A stretch of 64,000 bases of DNA, taken from Apiotrichum sp. Y4204 (Eukaryota > Basidiomycota > Tremellomycetes > Trichosporonales > Trichosporonaceae). This document shows, one piece after another, positions 58,559 to 64,000 of the stretch (position 1 is the stretch's first letter; each line of letters starts with the position of its first letter). The notes beneath the pieces were generated by a model that was not told where the DNA came from, searched no databases, and saw only the letters and a list, made by a program, of their open reading frames with translations. The stretch is from contig JAMYHL010000003.1 in the NCBI GenBank assembly GCA_025531455.1, positions 1,116,001-1,180,000 of the forward strand, given 5' to 3'. The position numbers were made by a program, and so were the translations under genes.

Positions 58559-59449
58559 TTGTTCTCATTCCGCGCGGTTGTGACTGTCAACTTTATTCAG
58601 ACTGGAAGTGATAAATTCCCAAGTGGAGGGCGTCCACTGCTGTGGGGACCCCCGGACGGGCCAAATGGGTGAGAACAATCACGCGAGAAGCTCGAGAAGA
58701 GGGTATATGAGAGCGCTCCATATATAGGTGTCCAGAAGGTCGAGGCTCGCGTACTACCTCCCCCATATATCCCACATACAGTACCACCTTCGCGATGCTC
58801 AGCCTCGGACTGTCTCACAGGATCTCATCTCACAGGACAGCCCCGGGCCGGGCTGTGGGTTCTGACCATCCTGAACCACTTGACCACTTTGACCACTTTG
58901 GCCACTTGGACCGAGACAGGATCAATTCAGTCTCAGGCTCATTCTCGACTGGTCGGGCAATAAAGAACGCGGAACGCGGTGCATTAAAAGGTGCTTCCCT
59001 TCCTAGTGGTACAGGTTGGTATTCGAGTCGCGTCGGCGACCTGCGAGCGCTAGCCCACACTTGAATGCCCGGAAGACGTGTCACATGCGCCATTATCGAC
59101 TAAACATGCTATACGACTGCCCAAACCAACTGACAAGCAGAATGGCATGTCACAAAGCGAGCGCGAGCAACGAGGTTGACGAGGCGTGCTCATTCTGATC
59201 ATTCTCATTCTCAAATCCCACACGCGTTGGATCGAGATTTGCGCATCAGCGCATCAGCGCATCCATCTCGATGCGCGTGTGCGTGGGACAGGAATAACAC
59301 TTTGATACTCTATCCTCTTCTTCATCCTTTATTTTCTCACCTTTCACTAGAGGCTGCACGCCTGCAGGACCATCAGTATCAGCATTCTCAGACAGATAAC
59401 AAGATAAAGACACGAGAACATCATACAGTTGATACCACGACATCATCCT

Positions 59450-59481
59450 TCACCACTCTCACCACTCTCACCACTCTCACC
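59450..59481 (+). repeat. 9-bp tandem repeat TCACCACTC abutting a start codon
   Basis: Three and a half copies of TCACCACTC end directly at the ATG at 59482. It forms the immediate 5' leader of the proline-rich gene, and the last TCACC doubles as the Kozak context. Confidence 0.9.
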
Positions 59482-60961
59482 ATGCAGCCAAGCATCACCG
59501 TCATTCCGCCCTCGCCGCGGCGCTCCGCCTCCCCACCGCCCTCGCCCTTCCAGTTCGCGGTGCCTTCTCGCAGCGCGTCCCCGCCGGCCTTCTCGCCACC
59601 CTCGCCACCGCGTCCCCCCTCGCGGCAGCGGCAACGCGAACTAGAGTCCCCGCCCTCGCCGCCTCGGCGCACACCCCGCAAGCCCGTCCCTCCAGGCCCG
59701 ATACCCGCGTTACCACTCGACACGCCCCTGCCCTCCTCCGCCCGCCCAGGCGCATCACCCACCCTTCCCTCTCCCCCGAGACCGCCTTCCCCGCCAATGC
59801 CTGCAACCTACTGGTCCGCTGCCCCGACGCCGCGGGACCTCCGCGAGTGCCTCACGCGTTACGTCTTCCCCGCCCTGCCTTGTGCCCCATCCACACCTCT
59901 CACAGGGCCTGATGTGGTCCGCGCACTTGACCTGCTCCACGTCCGCACGCGCGCGGCCGAGTTCAAGAGCCCTTCCACCCGCCTCCGCGTGCAGTACCAC
60001 CGCGGCCTCGCCGGCGTCCTCCTCCGCCAATTCTCCCGCCTAGCGTCCCCCGACCCCGAGGATATCGCCACCGGCCGCCTCTCCAAGTCGTATCTCCGCA
60101 GCATCGAGGAGTGGTGCGCGCGAAGCGCCGAGGCGCATGCGTCCCATTTGCACGCGTCGTCAAACGAGCGCGCGGCCGCTGACGCGGGATATGCCGCTCT
60201 TGTTGACCCGATCAACGACCTCGCAGCCCATAAGAGCAGCTACGCACCTGGGCGCCGCCCGCTCGCCGCGCCGCACTGGGCGTGGCCGCCTCCCGGGGAC
60301 GCAAGCGGACCGACCGACTGGGTGGCGTACGCGTCGGACACGCCGCAGGCGGTGTGTAAGTGGAAGCAGGTGTCGGATGAGGAGATGGCGACTCTCGCGG
60401 GCGCGGCACGCGGGCCCACCACGGACAAATGGCCGCTCGACGTGCTCCCCGGCTTTAGCGTTTGGCTCGAGGCCGGCGAAGTGCGGAACGATGCGGGCAT
60501 GGAAGGAAATCCCGTGACGGCGTCGCTTCTCGTAAGAACATTCTGGCGCGATATGAAGCTTACCCCAGGCATGGTCGGACGCACACCACTACTTTGCGCG
60601 CTGGAGCGTGCTCTTCAACGGGAGGAGCGCGGTGGTCTTCTTCCTCGCCAAGCCGGACCAGCTGTTTGTCAGCGACGTGATCCCCCATGATGCGGGATGC
60701 GCTGCGGGCGACACGCTCACGATTGCGGGCGTGCTCTTTGCGTTGTGCGTCCTCGAGCCTGCGGACCGGCCGACGGTGAGCATGGCGGACGAGGTGCTCC
60801 GGTTCTATCCGCCGCCGTGCCAGCGGTTTCTTGCGAGCATTCAGGATGAGGACGAGGGGGAGGACGGGAAGAAGGAGACGGACGAGGTGGTGGGTAAGAG
60901 CCAGGTGAAGGTCCCCGCCACGCTTCTCAAGAAGAAGGGCGGAGCGAAGGGACCAAAGTAG
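59482..60961 (+). CDS. Hypothetical protein with proline-rich N-terminus
   Basis: ATG at 59482 opens MQPSITVIPPSPRRSASPPP; the first 115 residues are Pro/Ser/Arg-rich with many SPP/PSP motifs. A globular part follows: TPRDLRECLTRYVFPALPC, DVVRALDLLHVRTRAAEFKS, VQYHRGLAGVLLRQFSRLAS. The apparent frame change near 60530 is a 37-nt intron (GTAAGA ... CTTACCCCAG): spliced, the protein continues TASLL|AWSDAHHYFARWSVLFN, then GRSAVVFFLAKPDQLFVSDV, CAAGDTLTIAGVLFALCVLE and RFYPPPCQRFLASI, with an acidic and then Lys-rich tail ending KKKGGAKGPK. About 490 residues. No known family recognised; a proline-rich scaffold or SH3/WW ligand is possible. Confidence 0.78.
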
Positions 60962-61814
60962 ATGAGCAACGCTACGCGCCGAGCAGAACGACGCATGACC
61001 CACGACCCCGACTTGGCTGAACGTCAGCTCGACCACATGATACGGCACCCAAGACTGCCATACACGAAACGCAGACGACGCGACGAGAACGAGAACGATA
61101 TACAATACCCCTTCCCATCCCCTGTAGACCGCACCCCCAAGTCCCCTGTATCGCCAAAAAACCCCGGTTTAGTTTAGTATTTGTACATTGCGTCAAGAGG
61201 TTAGCAGCTTGATAAAGTATGTTTATGAGCAGTGCTGTTTTGATTCCAGCTCGGGGGACGGCCAGAGCGAAGCGACATGGTGTGTTCGTAACCAGAACGC
61301 GGTGCAGAACGAGCACGAGCTGGCCAGCGACTGGTCCTCGCGCCGACGACCGCGACGACCGCAACGAAATCATGGGCCCGGCCATGTTTGCGCAAGTGGA
61401 GATAGGAGGTGAACTGATGAATGGAGCATGAACCCCACTCGGTGCCATCTGGACATCCAGCCACTTCGGACCAGACACACCCACTGCAGGCGATCCACAA
61501 TCGCCAGGTCGTTGCTGAACAGCAGTGCTCGCGACCTTTTGAGTCTTGTTGACCTTTGGTGGGCAGTGTGAGTTGCAGAGGTGGTGGGGATGGTGGAGGG
61601 GTGGAGTTGGCGGATGTGTGTCTTCCGGCCCAGCGGCCAGCAATCCCTCTCGGACATGACCGCCCCCACAACGGACATGACGACGAGAGGAGTACTCTTA
61701 ACGCGACACAGAAACAACGGCGATGAACTGATTTACACCCCTCACCTGCTCTGATCATCACCACTCACTACACCCCCACTGTTGTCCGCTATTGCCCGCT
61801 ATTCCGCCCGCACC
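60962..61814. other. Intergenic region
   Basis: About 850 bp between two + strand genes. No supported gene; frames are short and lack motifs. Confidence 0.5.
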
Positions 61815-62988
61815 ATGTCCAAGCCGCAGTTCACCCTCCCTCCCCCCGCGATCCCAGACGACATGGTGCGCCTGACCTTCCCCGCGCCGCATGTGCTCCA
61901 CATCGCGATGAACCGCCCCAAGGCGTACAATGCCATGTCGGCGGCGCTGAACGCGACTCTCGCAGACGTATTTGACTGGTACGAGGCGGAGCCGTCGCTT
62001 TGGGTCGCGGTTCTCGGGAGCACAAACCGCAAGGCGTGGTGTGCGGGCGCCGACCTCAAGGAGTGGGTGAGTAGATGGTGGGAAGGAGGGAATATAATGG
62101 GACAAAACCTAGTCCTGGAGACCTTCACAAGATATATGCGTCCACAAGATATCCACTAACATGACTAGAAGGAGAAAGGCAAGAGTGGCCTCCCGCGGAA
62201 CGGCATCGCAGGGCTGACGGAGCGCTTCACGCGGTAAGTCCAGCGGGCGGGGCATGCCGCCGTAACCCGGGCTGAGAGCAGCAAACCGGTCATTGGCGCG
62301 ATCAACGGCGTGGCCCTCGGTGGCGGGTGTGAGATTGTGGTCAATCTCGACATTGGCATCGCGGGCGAGAGCGCCATCTTTGGCTTTCCCGAGGCGAAGC
62401 GCGGTGTGTCTATCGCGGGCGGGGGTCTGCAGCGCTTCGTCAAGATTGTTGGCCACCAGAAGGGTGAGTGTACGATCGAGTTGGGCGTTGGGCGAGTGGA
62501 GGCGGGGATCCCGGGTTCCCAGGCTCCCGGGTTCACGGGTTCCCATTGCCTTTCCCACAAGCTGCAGGCCGCTGACTCGCAGCCGTCGAGTGCGTTCTTA
62601 CAGGGCGGAACATTCCCGCTGCAGAGGCACTGCAGCTGCGTATGATCAACGAGGTGGTGCCCGACGACAAGGTCGAGGAGCGCGCGCTCGAGCTCGCAAA
62701 GATGATTGCGGGCAACTCGCCCGACTCGGTCGTCGCCGGTCTATATGGTAAGTCACGACGGGCGGGAGATGGCCGAATCAGCGGTCATCACGCTCCGTCT
62801 CCTGCCTAATATTTCGCTCACACCCAGGCATCCGCCTCGCGGGGGAGCACGCGTCCGCGCGCGAGTCCAATATCCTCTTTGTCGACTCGGCGCAGTACCG
62901 TGCCGTGAACACGGGCGAGAACATCAAGGAGGGCCTCCTCGCATTCCAGGAGCGCCGCGAGCCCAAGTGGGTTCCCAGCAAACTTTAG
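61815..62988 (+). CDS. Enoyl-CoA hydratase/isomerase family protein
   Basis: ATG at 61815 opens MSKPQFTLPPPAIPDDMVRL. Exons join LKEW|KEKGKSGLPRNGIAGLTER, TR|KPVIGAINGVALGGGCEI, HQK|GRNIPAAEALQLRMINEV and GLYG|IRLAGEHASARESNIL. Crotonase signatures are visible: WCAGADLKEW (first oxyanion-hole strand), KPVIGAINGVALGGGCEIVV (second oxyanion-hole segment), IFGFPEAKRGVSIAGGGLQR, and AEALQLRMINEVVPDDKVEE. The stop is at 62986-62988 after PKWVPSKL. The catalytic acid position has Glu in FPEAKRGV as in many hydratases. The length is about 280 residues. There is no clear mitochondrial presequence or C-terminal SKL-type peroxisomal signal, although the end -SKL itself is a PTS1 tripeptide: the last three residues are S-K-L, so peroxisomal import is plausible. 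The exact substrate is unknown. Confidence 0.9.
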
Positions 62989-63857
62989 GACTCTGGGATA
63001 TAGGCATATGGTTTGGTTGTGGTTAGGGCTATGGGCGACGCGGGAGGCCGATGAGAAGCGCTAGTTCAGTACAGGTATGCAAGCATGGAATCGAGGCACG
63101 TTAGTCGCAGAGCAGTAATCAGTCCATCTCGGGCCTGCGTTCCACGGATTCCGGCCCTGGTGTCCATGTGGACCCCGGCACAGACCGCCAGGCCGCCAGA
63201 CCCTCAGACCAAGTCCAGGTTACATCGCAGCACATGTCATGTCATCAGCCAACCATGGCCAGCTAGTACCCACAGGCCACGATATCGTGGATATCGCGGC
63301 GGAGACAAACACACTGCCAGATCAGTCGGACACGACCCGGCTGCAGAGGACAGAGTAACGGCCGGTTCTCCTATTCCTCGCTGGACTGGCGTAATAACGA
63401 GAAGAAGGAATGTAAAGTGCGAAGCCAAGCGCCACGACGCCTGGCCCAGTGGCCAGGTGCTGTCTCCGAGTCACTGCTCTTCTTTTGGCGCTGGTCTGTG
63501 CGGTCGTCGTATCGGAGCAACAGAGATAAGCCTGCAGCATCCAGAAATCCAGAATATCCTCCGTCTTACGACCCCTGCGTGCCAACTGGGGTCGTCTGGA
63601 GGACTTGGGGTGACAGATCGTGATGCATGGTCTTCGATCTCTGACGAGCTCTAACCCCTGCAGCCCATGACTGTTTAGTGCTGTTTTGTGGTACTCTCTC
63701 TCCCTCGTGTCTCTGTTTATCCACATAACTGCCCGCCACTTGAGAAGCCATCTATCCCAGCTATCTTCGGGTCACGGCGTCGTCGCGTCGCGCATCCTCG
63801 ACAGCTCGACAACCACAGAACGCAAAAAGTTCGGCTGGAGGAACTGAATCCTCGTTT
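62989..63857. other. Intergenic region
   Basis: About 870 bp between the enoyl-CoA hydratase gene and the tRNA. No supported gene. Confidence 0.5.
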
Positions 63858-63944
63858 GACGAGAGTGGGATTCGAACCCACGTCCGAAGACTGCGGAAGG
63901 AATAAACCTTAACACAGCGCCTTAGACCGCTCGGCCATCTCGCC
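63858..63944 (-). tRNA. tRNA-Leu (anticodon AAG) with short intron
   Basis: On the minus strand the sequence starts GGCGAGATGGCCGAGCGGTC and ends with the T-arm GTGGGTTCGAATCCCAC and acceptor strand TCTCGTC. The acceptor stem pairs 7/7 (one G-T). The anticodon stem CTGTG pairs with CGCAG (one G-T). The loop reads TT-AAG-G, followed by an approximately 10-nt insert at the canonical position 37/38 intron site. The A box (TGGCCGAGCGG) and B box (GGTTCGAATCC) are intact. Anticodon AAG reads leucine CTN codons after A34-to-I editing. Confidence 0.9.
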
Positions 63945-64000
63945 GTTGACGAACTTGAATAGCTGGTTGGGTATGTCTGGAGAGCCCGGGGGAACCGCGG

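Larger units (their letters stand above)
56860..59481. other. Long divergent intergenic region
   Basis: About 2.6 kb upstream of both the mitoferrin gene (-) and the proline-rich gene (+). It contains short tandem repeats (58880-58912, 59241-59264, 59450-59481) and TATATA elements at about 58718 and 58763. Two small ATG frames next to those TATA elements are discussed in the findings. No confident gene. Confidence 0.45.

Noticed and set aside
59004..59050. tRNA-like A/B box resemblance (TAGTGGT ... TTCGAGTC)
   Set aside because: No acceptor or anticodon stem can be drawn; the B box is interrupted.
60500..60700. Apparent frameshift in the proline-rich gene
   Set aside because: Explained by a normal 37-nt intron (GTAAGA to CTTACCCCAG) that restores one continuous reading frame.

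Overview
The window looks like nuclear DNA from a GC-rich basidiomycete yeast, most likely of the Trichosporonales/Tremellomycetes (for example Trichosporon, Cutaneotrichosporon or Apiotrichum). The evidence is a compact layout with genes on both strands, many very short spliceosomal introns (about 32-60 nt, donors GTGAGT/GTAAGT/GTGCGT, branch sites CTAAC or CTGAC only a few nt before the acceptor AG), a strong preference for C/G at third codon positions, CT-rich leaders, and fungal protein families. I see no bacterial operons, no CRISPR and no intact transposon. The species assignment is inference.

Layout: (1) 1-2.2 kb holds the 3' end of a 25S rRNA methyltransferase-like gene and a DsbA-family oxidoreductase. 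(2) 2.2-8.3 kb is a long stretch without a convincing gene and ends in a very CT-rich leader. (3) 8.3-19.8 kb holds an Msb1/Mug8-domain polarity protein, a coiled-coil protein ending in a PPAY motif, a tiny protein with two zinc-ribbon-like modules, a short Ssr4-C-like putative SWI/SNF protein and a Ser/Pro-rich coiled-coil protein. (4) 19.9-33 kb is a housekeeping block: COG3, eIF2-beta, F1 ATP synthase gamma (ATP3), fructosamine-3-kinase-like, a DUF92/TMEM19 membrane protein, ATP synthase subunit h (ATP14) and UCH37. (5) 33.3-36.6 kb is the most accessory-looking part: two neighbouring minus-strand genes with a related Cys6 module, a possible small TATA-driven ORF, and a 1-kb stretch with only gene fragments at best. 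(6) 36.6-63 kb holds dihydrolipoamide dehydrogenase, a GNAT acetyltransferase, an Ish1-repeat protein, a C2-domain protein, an NAPE-PLD-like metallohydrolase, a putative prenylated CaaX protein, a 2OG-Fe(II) oxygenase, mitoferrin, an unknown proline-rich protein and an enoyl-CoA hydratase. The window ends with a tRNA-Leu(AAG).

Many products are mitochondrial or predicted to be (ATP3, ATP14, LPD1, mitoferrin, NAPE-PLD-like). No pathway is gathered into a cluster, so each gene should be read as an independent unit, with divergent pairs sharing promoters (16.4-16.95 kb, 24.3-25.1 kb, 29.1-30.4 kb, 38.6-39.6 kb). The main points for a second look are a start codon split by an intron in eIF2-beta, 21-nt and 37-nt microexons, a leader motif shared by the two ATP synthase genes, the Cys6 gene pair, the double zinc-ribbon microprotein and the CaaX protein.
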